In this document: positions 21,099 through 33,816 of the stretch, in pieces | How positions within the stretch are numbered: position 1 is the stretch's first letter | Layout of the letters: each line of letters starts with the position of its first letter | Origin: Ottelia alismoides | Taxonomy: Eukaryota > Streptophyta > Magnoliopsida > Alismatales > Hydrocharitaceae | Reading direction: 5' to 3' | Length of the DNA: 64,000 bases | NCBI GenBank assembly: GCA_037367405.1 | Contig: JAZKJV010009788.1 | Span: forward strand, 620,001-684,000 | Notes under the pieces: generated by a model | What the model was told of the DNA's origin: nothing | The model's input: only the letters and a program-made list of their open reading frames with translations | The model's database searches: none | Translations under genes and position numbers: made by a program

Positions 21099-22190
21099 AC
21101 CCCCTCTTCCATTTTTTGAGGCTTGATCGCTCTTCTTCGCCTCTTAGCCCCTCAGTTCTCTTATGCTTCTTACGCTTGGTGATAGTGATTAGACAGGCTG
21201 AACTACAACGAGGAGGAGGTGTAGAGGAGCTCGGTCCAAAGCCATCGTCGAAGGTCGTCTCTGGTGGTTCTTCTTCCTTGACCTCTCGACCAAGTCGAGG
21301 CCATTTCCCCATCATTTCTAGGAAATCTTAGGTCTTAGTTTTCATTTCATGTATTTAATTTTCATTTTTAGTGTTTAATTTAGGAGTAATCTAGAATCCC
21401 CAATTTAACCTAGTGCTCGAGCTTCAAGCCAAATTGTCTTTTCTTCGCCCGTATTTCACCTAGATTTCCACTCCAATCTGTTCCCCTACACCTTCTATGA
21501 AAAATCTGTGTCGTCTCCAACACATATCCTTCTTGGATATGGTGAATCGGGGCTCAACCCTCCACCTTTATCGGAGCCTCACTGCCCTTCCATCCTACGC
21601 TGCTAGCAGCTTCATCTGATGACTGAGGAGACCCTCCTCGATTTGTGGAACTATTTTTGGCAGGTCTGGTGTCTTGAAGATCCCCGTAGAGTCAAATCTA
21701 GCACTTGGAGAACCTCCAAGTCTCCTAAAGCAGGAAGAGCCCTAGATCAACCGTCGTCGCACTTGGAGCTAATCGATCATCGCCTGCAGATGCAGAGGGC
21801 CATCGGGAAGCCTTAGCTGCCGTTGGATCTCGAAGAGGATGTCAGAGGTCGGATAAAACAAATATCAAAGTTCATTGCCATAGTGTTCTTGGGAGTTCTT
21901 CCAAGGGCTTCGACCAACGTCCGATTAAGAACACGACCCAGTTCTAATCTGGGTCGTCAAATCGAGTTGAAGCGATGTCCTTCTTCGATCGTTTGATCAT
22001 CCATGTGTCATCTGGAGAACGACACGCTCAAGGGTCGTTAAGTGGGGTAAATTATGGATATCCCCCTCCCCCTTTTTCAAATAGTTAAATAATTCTATAA
22101 ATATTTAAACTAGGCCTAACTTCAGTGGAAAAATCGTAAAGGAACTCCTATATTAATTGCATATTACAACTAGGACAACTGCTAGGTCAT

Positions 22191-22212
22191 CTCACGTGGT
22201 CCCCCACGTGAG
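22191..22212. promoter_or_regulatory. CACGTG hairpin in the B LTR
   Basis: CTCACGTGG and CCACGTGAG form a perfect 9-bp inverted repeat with a 4-bp loop. Similar CACGTG-bearing inverted repeats occur in the LTRs of C (33484-33509) and D (30483-30505) at similar positions. Confidence 0.5.
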
Positions 22213-23573
22213 TGGCTAAATTGCATGTATACCCTTTCGAGTTTCAACATTCTATATAGTATTAAAAAAAAAATCAAATTTCAACTCAAAACTTTGAGTG
22301 TTTTTTCACAGAGCCCCTCATCTTTTATTATTATTGCATAAATGTCCCTACTAGCTTGTATATATTTATTTATGCTTTTTATTTTTGTATAAATAGTTCA
22401 TGCATTCCAAAAATTGTGCAAAAATAGGATAAAATGTATGATATGATGTTCATTCACACCATATAGCTTTTTAGCATAATTCTTGCATTTTATATTTACT
22501 AAAAAATAAACGATCTCATTTTATTTCCTATTTAGCTTAAAAATACAAAAACAAATATAAAATCTTATTTAAAAATCCCTAAAAAAGTAACTATTAATTA
22601 CTATATGTTATCATTCTAGACCAAAAATCACAAAAAAATATAAAATGAAAACCCAAAATTGAAAATCCTTGCTAACCCTAAAAAAAATAAAAATCCTCAA
22701 TTTCCAACATAATAGTTTTTTATCCCATATTTTTTATATATACATATTACTGTATATTAAAAATATTTTTAAGAAATTTTTGACCTATTTTATATTTTTA
22801 AATCTCAAAACGATTCGGCCTATTTATTTATTCCTTGATTTGGGATGTTTTGGACTTTTAGAATACATAAAAATTAGTAAAAATAACACAAAATTCATAT
22901 AAACACAAGAAAATATAAAAAAACTAGGAAATTTATTTTATAATTTTCGATTGTATATACTATATTTATAAACAGAATACCCTATATTGTATTAATATAC
23001 ATATATAGGTATATATACGTATTATTATTAATTATTATAAATGCCTATATATATTTTAAACCCTTATAAAAATAAAAAAGACTGTTTTTATTTGTATTTA
23101 CTAATTTTTATATATTTATTATATATTACATATATATTACTTGTATTATACATATTATATTATATAGATATATATACTTCATATATATATATTAAAAAGA
23201 GAAAGAAATTAAAATCATAAAAATATAAAAAGAAAAGAAAAAGTATGAAATTAAAATTTAAACAGAAATATATAAATATAAAGAATCGAAATAATTAAAT
23301 AAATAAAAATTCACAAAATAATAACTAAATAACATATATATATACATACATTATTTAGAGATAAATAATACCATTACACCATCTGTTCCTGTGTTCAACA
23401 CCTTACATGTAATTGACCACTATACACATTTATTTGTAGGGTTTATAATAAATTTTGACTCCACATTGCTTTGCATTGCTTGATTATTCCTTGTAAGTTG
23501 ATTGTTGATTTAGTTATGTCTCGTGAGCAGTCACCTTAATGTCCTCGCCTTGTGAGCTCACATGACCGCCTCA

Positions 23574-26500
23574 GTAGGGTCGATTAATTAGGGGGCTAGC
23601 TTGTAATTCGTGTGAAATGGAAGCATGTGATTGAGGTCTATCAACCTCTAGTATTGTTGAATGCCTTGAAGATGACAGAACTCAGATGCAGTGCGTAGTT
23701 AGGATTCAAGGATGTCAAGCATTATGTCATCTTCTTCGGTGAGAGGGCTCTTTTCTCGTTGTTGTTGCCAAAAAAGAATGGTCGAAGAAGGTACAATACT
23801 TTAAGATGAATGGTCTTGGTATACCATTGTACAAGGGACTTTGAGGAGTAGATTGTGATGTGGGAGATGAAGAGGGTGGATTGAAAATTCGCATTGGAGA
23901 GAGATGAGCAGGGGAACCAATAAGGTCATTTGCGAGGTGAGGGGTAGTTGGAAAATGATGCGGAGTGAATGGGAAGAGGGGTTTTCGGTTGTGTCCGAAC
24001 GTGGGCGAGACTTGGAGTGGAGGTTAGGGAAGAGTTGTTGTGCATATATGTGTCAAAACCATATTTTTTCCATCCAAAAATTCTTCTAAGCAAACAATTG
24101 TCAAAATGCTTGATATTTAGACCAAAAATAAAATAATGATCAGAGTTTTTAAATTTGTATTTTTTATTAAGACGTTTAAGTCTAATTCGACTCACAAAGA
24201 GAGAGACTTATTTTTTTGCCCAAATATACACACACACAATGCAAGTAATTAAATATTCTATTATTTTTATTGTTGTACTTCATGTATTTGTTTTATATCT
24301 CATTATTATTATATTGCATGAAGGCACTTATAACTATTTTTATATTATTTTTAGAATTGTGTTTGGTCCTTTTGGAAATATAGATTTTTGTTCTATAAAC
24401 AAATATACCTATAATAAAATGTTAATGATCTTTGTTCTTTTCACTTTGTAGGATTTTGATTATTTTATATTTTTATAAAATATTAATCTGGCATAAGAAG
24501 AATAAAAAATTATATGTATGTTGGAAGTGAATCGTGCCTATGAGAAAATATTTACAAGTCTAAACCACATGGTACATACTATTAATGTTAAAAACCCATA
24601 TGGCATTCAAGAAACCTGATCAACCAAATAGTTTTCTATTTAACGGTAAATTTCCAGGTTTCAACTTTAATAATGAGTAGTTTACTTATAGGTCATATGG
24701 TTAAGATACATGCATTACAAGTTAGGCATTTTTACAATTAAGGTTTGTGTCTCCTTTTTATTGGTGGACCTTGTGAATTTTCGACTTATTTTTATATTTT
24801 TATTCACATTTATATTAAGTGATTGCAAAAAGGATCACATTATTTGGAGTTTGCACGTGGCATGTTGAAAATCAAAATTATTCTCTATTTATTCACGGCT
24901 ATGAATACATTATTATATTCACATTTCAAGCTCTATTTAAGGTATTTTCTTGATTTTATTTGTTTGGATTTATGTATACGTTGTTTATATACACTCGGCA
25001 AGGTTTTAATAGCATATTTATTTGTACAGGACTGACATTTTATGCGATTTTTATGTTTGTGAGTGTTGATTCGCTAAACGGTAATATTAATATTAATTTC
25101 TTATAATATGTCCGATTAATTACTCAACTGAACCTTGATTAATTATACTCAGTGTTAAGATCAAGGACTAAATTTACCATAAATAAGTCTAGGGTAAAAC
25201 ACAAGGACACAATCACTTAGCTTATTCAATTAGAATAAAATACACAGGTTAAGTGAAATGTAATGCTATCTAGGTCAAATGCACAACATAATATGCATGC
25301 ATGATTTTTACATGTAGTTTTGATAAAGCAAGTTAGATAATACAAAACGATATAGAATGACATGCAAAACAATAAGATGCATACACATGCACAATTACAA
25401 TATAATGCTCCTAAACTAAAATGACAATAATGAAATCCAATCAATGTAAATTAAACCCTAAGATATAGATGCATGCTCACTATTCAAGGCAATTCATCAA
25501 TGTATCTATTTAAAAATCTACCTAGATTAGATAATGGATATCTAGCAATCAATCAAGTCATTAATGTGATGAGATTAAGAGATATGTATAACCTAATTAA
25601 AATCTAGGTAAATCAAACAAAATCAAGGTCAAATTATTGCAAATAAATATATTTATGGACTTGATTTTAGTAGCGAATAATCGAGTCATTACTCTGAATT
25701 TTAAATAGATATACACTGATCAAATCATAGAATTAACTATACCAAATTAAAGAATATCACAAGAACTTTAAAACAATACTAAAAATCACTTTAATTGGAT
25801 TTACGGCTATCAAGATATCAATGTTTCATTCTAAGGGTATGAGTGCAAAGAAAAACATAATTTCAAATACATAGAATATCAAATTTTAGTCCAAAGAAGG
25901 ATATAAATGCAATTAATGAAGTTCGGTTGGGGTTTATAAGTAAATAGTCCTACGTAGGATTATTTATAAAATAAACAAAACCGCTTGGGTGCTTGTGTAA
26001 AGAGCCCAGGTGTGTCACGTGTGGTGCACGAGGGCGGGACCAATCTGTAATAATGAAGGTATAGAGATGTTTGGTAGTAAAATCCCCAATTGTGTACGTA
26101 CGAGGTGCATGCATGTGGGGCCTAGAATGAGGCTCGGTCGGTGCAGGTGGCTCGGTCCATGTGGGCGACTCAAGGCGTCGGGGCACAGCTCGGTTACACA
26201 GAGGCTTTTGGTTTGTGTCGGAGGTGAGGAAACCGATGTGAAACATCAGATCATTTTGATCGGATAGTACATGTATCTTGGGTCGGATTCCTCTTCCTAC
26301 GTGACACGGTTGAGATGGTGGATCTCTAGCGGAGCTTCTAGTGCTTCTCCTTGCTCCCGATGCCTCGTTGGAGGTCAAAACACCTCCACAAGAGCTCGGC
26401 AAAGGCCATGGACATTCGGAGAAGGACCGAAAATGAATGGAGAGACAGTACGATGAAGCATCACCATAGGTGGAGCTCTATAATGAAGCTCGCCTTGAAG

Positions 26501-29118
26501 CTCCGGCCATTGAAGACTTTCTTACATGCATGTTTTAGAAATGTTAGTCAAAGCGTGCATGAGTGTGTTCAAATGATGTGAAGAGTGAACGGACGGTTGT
26601 CGAGTGGTTGAAGGTAGAACCCTAATAGGCTCCTTCTCCTTACAAGAGGAGGAAGATGGTCAGAGGGGAAGGGGATATTGAGAGGAAGAGAGGGTGATCA
26701 GACATGTGCACGAAGATGGAGGAAATGTGATGAAGGTGTTGGTGCATTTATTTGAAGATGATGGTGTTAGTGATGTGTGATAAATTGGAGAAATGAGAAG
26801 ATGAAGAACAAATGCTTACATGGAGATCTGAAGAAGGTCGAATGGTGGAGAATTGCCTATGCTTGAGCTTATGAGGCCTAGGGTCATTGCTTGACAAGGT
26901 TGGCAACCCTTGAAGCTTGAACAACCACTATCAGGGATGTGTAAGTGGTCCATCAACTGTGGATCAACATCAGAGGGTGGACTTCATTTGGCCCTTGACC
27001 CATCCTCTCATTATCACGGGAGAAGGGGAGGGGCTAGGGCAGACCCTCACATAAAAGTGGATAAGGTGGAAGGTAGCCAGAGGAGTGGGTCTTCGATGAA
27101 GATGCAGTTGACAGAGGTGGTTTCAACCCACCTCCATTTGTCTCACGTGAGGGAAATGGAGTGTTTTAAGTAACCGACGAGGATGAGGGGTGAATGGATA
27201 CCACGAAGGTATAGTAGGCATGGGAGAAGGGCATGTGAGGTGGTCGGAAAAAATAGGGGAAGGTACCCCCGATGAAAGGTTGCATCATTTTGAGAAGTTT
27301 GGGTGGACGTTGACGATGGAGTTTGGTCCTTGGATCAAGGAATCCAAAGGCCAAACTTTGGGTGTGTTGATGGATGAGTTAGTGTTGATTGATCAATTGA
27401 TCAAGCGGCTCTGGTTGAGGTGCACTAGCATAGAATCCAAGGCATTTGATCAAATGATTAGATGGCTTCAAAGAGAGGTGGGGGCCATTGAAGGACTGAC
27501 TAGTTGTCAGCTAGTGATTGGGCTACATGGCCCAATCAAAAAATTAGAAAATAAATAAAAACTTGTAAAATGAGAAAGAAGTAATGAATAGCGTCAAATT
27601 AAAAAGTGTTCAGCTTGAAAGTTGTCTATCTTATGTACAACTCAAAGTCAAAATACATCATGTGTACATACTTATTAATTTTGAAAGTATTTTTTAATGA
27701 ATATAAACACTTCTTTTTATTTATTCTATTATTTTAGTATTTTATATAATGAATAATACACATTATATTATATACAATATTAAACTAATTTTTATGGGAT
27801 TGTTAATAATAAGAAATACATATAATAAAGGGACTCTTAAACACAGATAATATATACTTAATTAATTACAAGCTATTAAGAGTTCATTTCAACTAATTGA
27901 ATAATGTTAATTTATTAGTTTAATAAATATGGTTAATTAGTTGAATTAAAGACGATGAATCTGGAATTCATCAGTGAGGTAATTTCGATCAAATTTTGAG
28001 TATAAAGTAGGGATCACATCACCTACTTGTCTGAAATGAAGAAGTAGATCGACCAACATTCAAATTTAATGATCATATGGAGTGATCAATTTGCTTCATG
28101 GAAATCAAGTTAGTTGACTAGTTTATTTTGAAATCACCGAAATAAGGAGTGGGTGGTTTCTATCTTCAATGACATCATTATTACTTCATTTGCTTTACAT
28201 TCTTTTGATTGACTCTATCTTTATGTGACTTGATCTTTATATCCACTCAAAAATTGATCACGAACGCTTTCCTTGATGCAATAATATCCACTAGCTTGTT
28301 ATCTTGGCTTAAAATTGTATCCTTAGTTTATTTCATCTTGGCATCTACACTCACCCTTTTATATCCACTTGGGTTCACCCTTTTATTTCCTTGACGCAAT
28401 AACATCTCTCTGGTGGCAAAGATCCAGCGAAGAGGGCAGAGCTTCGACGAAGGCGAGTAGTCTGCTTTGCCAGACCACATGGGTGCACCCTTTTATGCCT
28501 AAACGGATCCGGGTTTGTATCCGGATCTGAAAGCCGCAAACCAATCATATTTTGCATGTATCTTCATCATACAAGCTATGATTTCAATGTTTCTCGGCTC
28601 ATTGGAAATGTCTCGATGAGTACTATAAGATGGATGCTAATTTATCTCATTTGAACATTGGATCAGACATGAAACTTATGATTAGTGATGTCCTATAGTT
28701 AGAGGTCTCACATTAAGTATCTTAACAAAACATTTTGCCCAAAGATAATTTTAAAGCATCTCCGATTTTGTTGAATTATTTGGAAAAAAAATGCAACTAT
28801 TTCAACCCTTGTTCTCGATACTTCTCTCACTTTTGAAATTATAAAAGAGATCATATGATAAATTGAAATTTCTTTTTATAATGTTTTTCATAGATAACGA
28901 GAATCCATTTTTAAAAAACAAAACTCTTTTCTTTTTATATTAGAGCCCCTCCATTTTCTTTTGCCCGTGAGAACCCCTTAATTTAAAGTAATTATTCTGT
29001 CTGAAAAATAAGAATGAAGAGGAACGACCAAGTTCTATCCGTGATCATCTAAAAAATGTAGGAACTCATCTAATGTTCTAGATGGTGAACTTCTCTAACT
29101 CGTGTAGCTCTTAGGGGT
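23574..29118. other. Unassigned 5.5-kb region between elements B and D
   Basis: I recognise no gene or element here. Composition changes along it: moderately GC-balanced 23574-24030, AT-rich 24030-25980, GC-richer 25980-27540, AT-rich 27540-29118. Open frames up to 150 codons exist at 25950-27560 but show no known domain and lie on both strands. The style (AT-rich arms around a GC-richer block) resembles an LTR or a decayed retroelement, possibly reverse-oriented, but I could not match it to A, B or C. Confidence 0.5.
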
Positions 29119-31079
29119 TGATAAACTCAAAAATCGAGCGTGGTCGTATTGACTCATAAGGCGAGTCAACAGTCGGTGTATTGACCACACTAAATATTGA
29201 CTAAATCAACAATTAACCCACACTAAAGATCAACAATTAGAAATAAATTTGGAGTTAAAATTTATTTTTAACTCTGCACAAATGATGTAAAGGGCAAGTA
29301 TGCAGAGAGTTCGAACACGGGGAGCAAACAGGGTAATTCAAATAAATGTGCACAAGTGAATGTGTGTGATGTGTCTACACTAAGCAAGCAAGCAAAGATT
29401 TTTGTGGGTTTTTAATTTTTAATTAATTTTTTTAATTTTTAATTTTGTATTTTGATTTTTAATTTTTCTGATTTTTATATTTTATATTTTATATTTTTTT
29501 AATATTGGAATATAAAAACAATGTAATAAAAGACAAGATAAAATATTTATAAAAATATGCAAAAATATCCAAAAATTCAGAAATAAAATCTTTTTGGTAT
29601 TTTTATGGTTTTTTTACTGTTTTTGTGATTTTTGGGTATTTTTCAAAGTATTTTTGGTATTTTTAAATACTGAAATAAACTAAAATAATGAACAAGCTAC
29701 TGGCTGGGGGTAAAATAGGAATTAAAAATATCAGATAGCCACAAAAATTTTCCAAACTATTTTTCAAATAAAGATAATAAAATATAGAACAAACAGAAAC
29801 TGAGTTTGTGTTTTTCTGAGTTTTCTTTGATTTTATATATTTTTTTGAAGTTTTTGAGTCTTTTTGAATTTTTAAGGTTTTCCTTTTGATATTTTTAGTG
29901 ATTTTTGGATTGACACTAGAATAGGTTAAAATAGACATTAGGGATTTTTTTTGGAATTTTTCGTGGTCTTTTAATATTTTTTTGGTATTTTCTAAGCTAG
30001 ACAGTGTTGAAATGGGAAGTTTTTGATTTTTAATAAATATGAAAATTAAAGAAAATCAAAAACTAAAAATATAGCGTTAAAGATCAAGCACACAATAGCT
30101 TAAGTTTAAATTTTGAAAATGTTTGGGATTAAAATGAAGGTCCAAATAAATAGAGCAAGTCATCACAAAATTAAAGGCCTGGCAGAGGTATATATGAAAT
30201 TTCTCAAACATCCAGGGGCATACACACAATTTTCCACAAAAGTTTGAACTGAATATTTAATTTACAGGACCAATAACCAATTACGAAACCCACAGGGGTA
30301 TTCTAACAATTTTCCCACCAAGGCGCGTGACTTGCACGCGCCTGGCAAGGACCAAGGTGTAATTTCCACAAAAGCTGGGGGTTTAGATGCAAAATTCCAA
30401 AAATTTAACACTTAATCTAACAGTTCTAGGATTAAAATGAAATACAAAAACGACCGAGGCCCCCTATGCAAAATGCCCGCGCCTCACGTGTACAGGTCAC
30501 GTGAGGTGACGTGGCCGAGGACATATATGCAAATACAGAAAGTTCGAGGGCCTCTTTGCAAAAGTTACAAAATATTTAAACTACGAGGTAAAGTTTCGGG
30601 ACTAAATAAAAATTACAAAACTAGCGGGGGTGTGACTGCAAAGTACCCTCGCTGGGACGATCCGATGGCGGAGCGGGCGCTGATGACGCGTGGCGCGGAT
30701 CCAACGGTCGGTGGCGAGACGCGATCCAGCGGTGTGGGCCGCACCACTTATCCACGTGGCGGCTTCTCCGGGCACGATGACGCTTCGCCGATGAACGCCC
30801 GCGATTAAATGGATCTTGGCTGATCTGACGGTTGCGGCGCTCGAAGATCCAATGGCTGATGGCGGATCTGGGCTGGGCCGAAGATCGGACGTCTGGCGGC
30901 CGATGACGAAGAACAGGGAAGAACTCGCCGCCTGCGAGCTTCCTCGAGCTCCTTCTTCTTCCTCCGGCACTGTCACGAGCTGCAAAATGGCTCAGCTGGG
31001 TCCGTTGGTCCTCCTCCAGAGGCTGGTGGCGGAAGAAATCTCCGGCGAGGCTCGGAGGGACGACACGAGGTCGGCGGAG
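29119..31079 (-). repeat. LTR D, reverse-oriented and truncated by element C
   Basis: Read on the minus strand it matches the 3' half of the C LTR. It has a GC-rich part (31079 to about 30620), CACGTG and GGCGCGTG hairpins, the 'aaaaacccacaaaa' and gcttgcttgcttg tract, 'taactccaaattt', 'gtgggttaattgttga', and ends TTATCA at 29119. The base before 29119 is not a PBS complement, so D is a solo LTR or the 3' LTR of an element extending to the right beyond C. Its sequence is well diverged from C. The remaining part should lie beyond the window. Confidence 0.83.
30483..30505. promoter_or_regulatory. CACGTG hairpin in LTR D
   Basis: CTCACGTG and CACGTGAG form a perfect 8-bp inverted repeat with a 7-base loop, so two G-boxes face each other. 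Related hairpins occur in the LTRs of B and C. Confidence 0.5.
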
Positions 31080-32224
31080 TGATGAAGCCACATTTCATCA
31101 TCTTTATTCTATCATTTTGGCACCTAAAACCCTAGCAAATGCCTGTAAATAGCATTGAAACCATCATCTTAGCATCCATGCATGTGCATCTCAACACTGT
31201 ATAAAATACTGTAATTAAGGCCAAAATTATAGAATAAATAAAGAAAAGAAAAAGAATAAAATATTGTAGATATTTTATGACCCAAAACCCCCGAGACCTA
31301 GGCATCTTGATGAATAGGTCGACAAGGAATAAAGTAGGGGGAGATAAGGTCAGAAACACAGATAAAACACCTATACATTATATTCATTCTTTATTCATTT
31401 TGGGACCTATTTTTGGTTCCACTTTTTATACACCAAATAAAGAAACTCTGTACATGAAAGTTGTAGATAAATTAGTAAAGAAAAATACAAAATTGATTTC
31501 ACAAAAAAATAATGTACAGATAAAAAGTTATGGTCTGAATAAGAATCCAGAATCCCAACTTCCCAGACCCGTATCTCACAACTGTCAACTCCAAATGCAG
31601 CATACTCACCTTTAATTGTATATAGAATAAAATAAACTATTTAGTGGTGGTGGTTTCGCATTTGGCGGAGCTACGGTTTGAAAGTTGACTTTTGGACCCA
31701 CATTGTATACTTGTACATATTAAAATATTCAATTTATTCTTTATTATTTACTCATTTTTATACTTTTATAATGTTGTAAATAATACTTATAATAATTATG
31801 TACATTAAAAGAAGAATAAAAACCTAAATAAAAACAAAAATAAAAATACTTGTATATGTTCAATACATAGATACATACCTATACTCATACCAATACAAAA
31901 CATACTTATATTTTATACAAAATATATCAGAAAATTAAAATAAAAATATACTTGTGTATATAAAAGTATTTTATAATCTTAGAAAATAATAAACAAAAAT
32001 AAGTAAATTAAAAATACAAAATAAAAATAAAAGTATTAAAATACATAGGTAATATACCTATATAAGGCTAAAAAGTAAACTTGTAAAAATATGTATCATA
32101 AAAATAAATAAAAATCATAATAAAATACTACGTAAAATAACAAATAATTTTCATTTTATAACTTTAATTTAATTCGACTTATTTCTATTTTTAAATGAAA
32201 TAATAAAACATTTTTATTCTCTTT

Positions 32225-32256
32225 CTCCTGGTTGGTCCACGTGGACCAACCAGGAG
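32225..32256. promoter_or_regulatory. Perfect 32-bp palindrome with central G-box, LTR1
   Basis: The left arm CTCCTGGTTGGTCCAC is followed by its exact reverse complement, centred on CACGTG. It lies at the border between AT-rich U3 and the GC-rich block. The inner 18 bp are conserved in the diverged B LTR. Copies are at 47091-47122 and 61953-61984. It is a likely binding site for bZIP/bHLH dimers, by inference. Confidence 0.7.
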
Positions 32257-32261
32257 CTTGC

Positions 32262-32287
32262 GACTGTTGACCGGCGGGTCAACAGTC
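32262..32287. promoter_or_regulatory. W-box inverted repeat, LTR1
   Basis: GACTGTTGACC / GGTCAACAGTC is an 11-bp perfect inverted repeat with centre ggcg, six bases after the G-box palindrome. TTGACC is a WRKY core. It is repeated in LTR2 and LTR3, and a shorter form occurs in B. Confidence 0.65.
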
Positions 32288-33420
32288 TGTCTTCTTCCTC
32301 CCAGCCCGTAGCGCGCGTCGTTTTCCCCCTGTCTTCGCGCCTTTTTCGAGGGTGCGCCGCTCATCCTCTGCGGCCGCTTCCTTCACGAAACCTCTTCCTC
32401 GATCAATCACCTCCATCGCCGACTCCTCAGATCTCCCCAGATCTGCTCGATTCGCTCGTGATCTTCCCTCGAAGTCACGCACTCCACCATCTACTTAACC
32501 AGACCCACCTCTTCCTCCCTCCGGTTGAACACCTTCGGTCCACCCTTCCTCGCTCCGCTTGTGCTCCAAGTCTTCCTGGAGGTGACAGCTTCAGCAGCAT
32601 TCACTCAGCCAGAGCAGAGGAAGTCGGAGGCGTCTCCAGTACCTCCCCCAAACCAGGCGGTCGAGGTAACCTTCCCTCCGATTTATATCGTTGAGGATGC
32701 CATCTCCCCTGTTTATTTTGCTTTAGTTAGCTTAGGTTCAGTCTAAGGATCAAAAACCCCAAAAAAATCTCGAGTTTCCTCGCTTCAATCATCGATTCAC
32801 CCATTTGGCCGGAACGCATCTCCGGCCGACCATCGTCCCGACACTCCACACACCCCCGCTTCCATCCAGAGGTCCAGGCAGTTTGCCCTGGACCTCCTAA
32901 TCGTTTTTGCAGGTCAAAGTTCTTCGATTCGCGCCTGGAGGCAGTTTTGGAACCTCGCCAGAGCTCGCGAAGCCCCCCAGCTCCGCCGACCGCCAGCGAG
33001 TACCTCGGCCTTCGCCGAGGTGTTTTGAAGCCACCAGGAGACAGAGACAGACCTCAGGAGGTCGCAGCCCCATTTTGAAGCTTCCAGATCGTCGGAGGCC
33101 CGAGAACGAGCTCGGGGAAGTTCGCCCTCGCCGGCGCTCTTCCCTGTTCTTCCTCCGAGCTTCCCCGCCGTCCGATTGGGGCACCCCTCCAGATCAACCA
33201 GGCACCGTCCGATCTCCATCTGCCTCAGCCGTCCGATCTTCATCGCAGCATCTAATCTGGACCACTGAATCGAAGCGGTATCGGCTGATCAGGAGCGTCC
33301 ACGTGTTTAAGTGAAGCTACTTACACCGTTGGATCGCGCCCGGCGTGGGTATTTTGCACCCTCACCCCTGCGCCTCTTTGCATTTACATTTAGTATTTAA
33401 AGTTGCAGATGTAGTTTAAA

Positions 33421-33816
33421 AACTTCGGGACTTATTGCATGTCTACCCTCAGTGTTTTGTAATATTACAGGGATACCCCTGCCAGGTCACGTGTGCTCAC
33501 GCACGTGTCTTGGCAATTTTGCAGGGAACCACCTCCGGGTTTGAACATTTATCTTCAGTACCTTAAATTCCATATTTAGTATAATATTTCTTGGACATCT
33601 TGCATACTGAACCCCCTAGCTTCTGATATTTGCAAAAATACCCTTCCCAGGCGCGTGCAAGTCACGCGCCCTGGTGGGTTAATTGCTCAAACCCCCTTGC
33701 GGGTTTTGGTATTTAGACTTGATCCATTAAATGCAAAATACTGTTATATAATTTGTGGAAACTTTGCATATTTGCCCCTGGATGTTATGATATTTACACT
33801 TATACCCCTGCCAGGC
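33421..33816 (+). repeat. Three degenerate repeats with CACGTG/GCGCGTG hairpins, LTR1
   Basis: Units at about 33421-33509, 33593-33672 and 33755-33816 share the order 'ttgcat...acccc...gatatt(t)...atacccctgccagg'. Unit 1 carries CACGTG twice, unit 2 a CCAGGCGCGTG/CACGCGCCCTGG hairpin, and unit 3 none. LTR D shows similar units in reverse. Confidence 0.55.

Larger units (their letters stand above)
19666..23573 (+). repeat. Element B 3' LTR (about 3.9 kb)
   Basis: Begins TGATAAATCCTCATTTCATCACC, close to the C LTR start (TGATGAAGCC, then catttcatcatc), and keeps the same order of blocks: AT-rich U3, CACGTG palindrome, W-box palindrome, GC-rich block, AT-rich block, 'aaattttgactccacat', 'gtcctcgccttgtga'. 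The right end is placed at TCA 23571-23573 by analogy with C and may be off by some tens of bases. Confidence 0.8.

Noticed and set aside
25950..27558. Frames of 85-150 codons in the unassigned block
   Set aside because: Overlapping frames on both strands with no recognisable motif and no gene structure. Not supported as genes.
30437..31091. Frames of 123-156 codons on both strands in LTR D
   Set aside because: They lie in the GC-rich block of a reverse LTR and have no domain. One runs across the C insertion boundary.
32907..33314. 135-codon frame, and opposing minus-strand frames, identical in all three C LTRs (also 47773-48180 and 62635-63042)
   Set aside because: GC-rich sequence leaves long frames open on both strands by chance. 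Identity only reflects LTR identity, and there is no recognisable domain.
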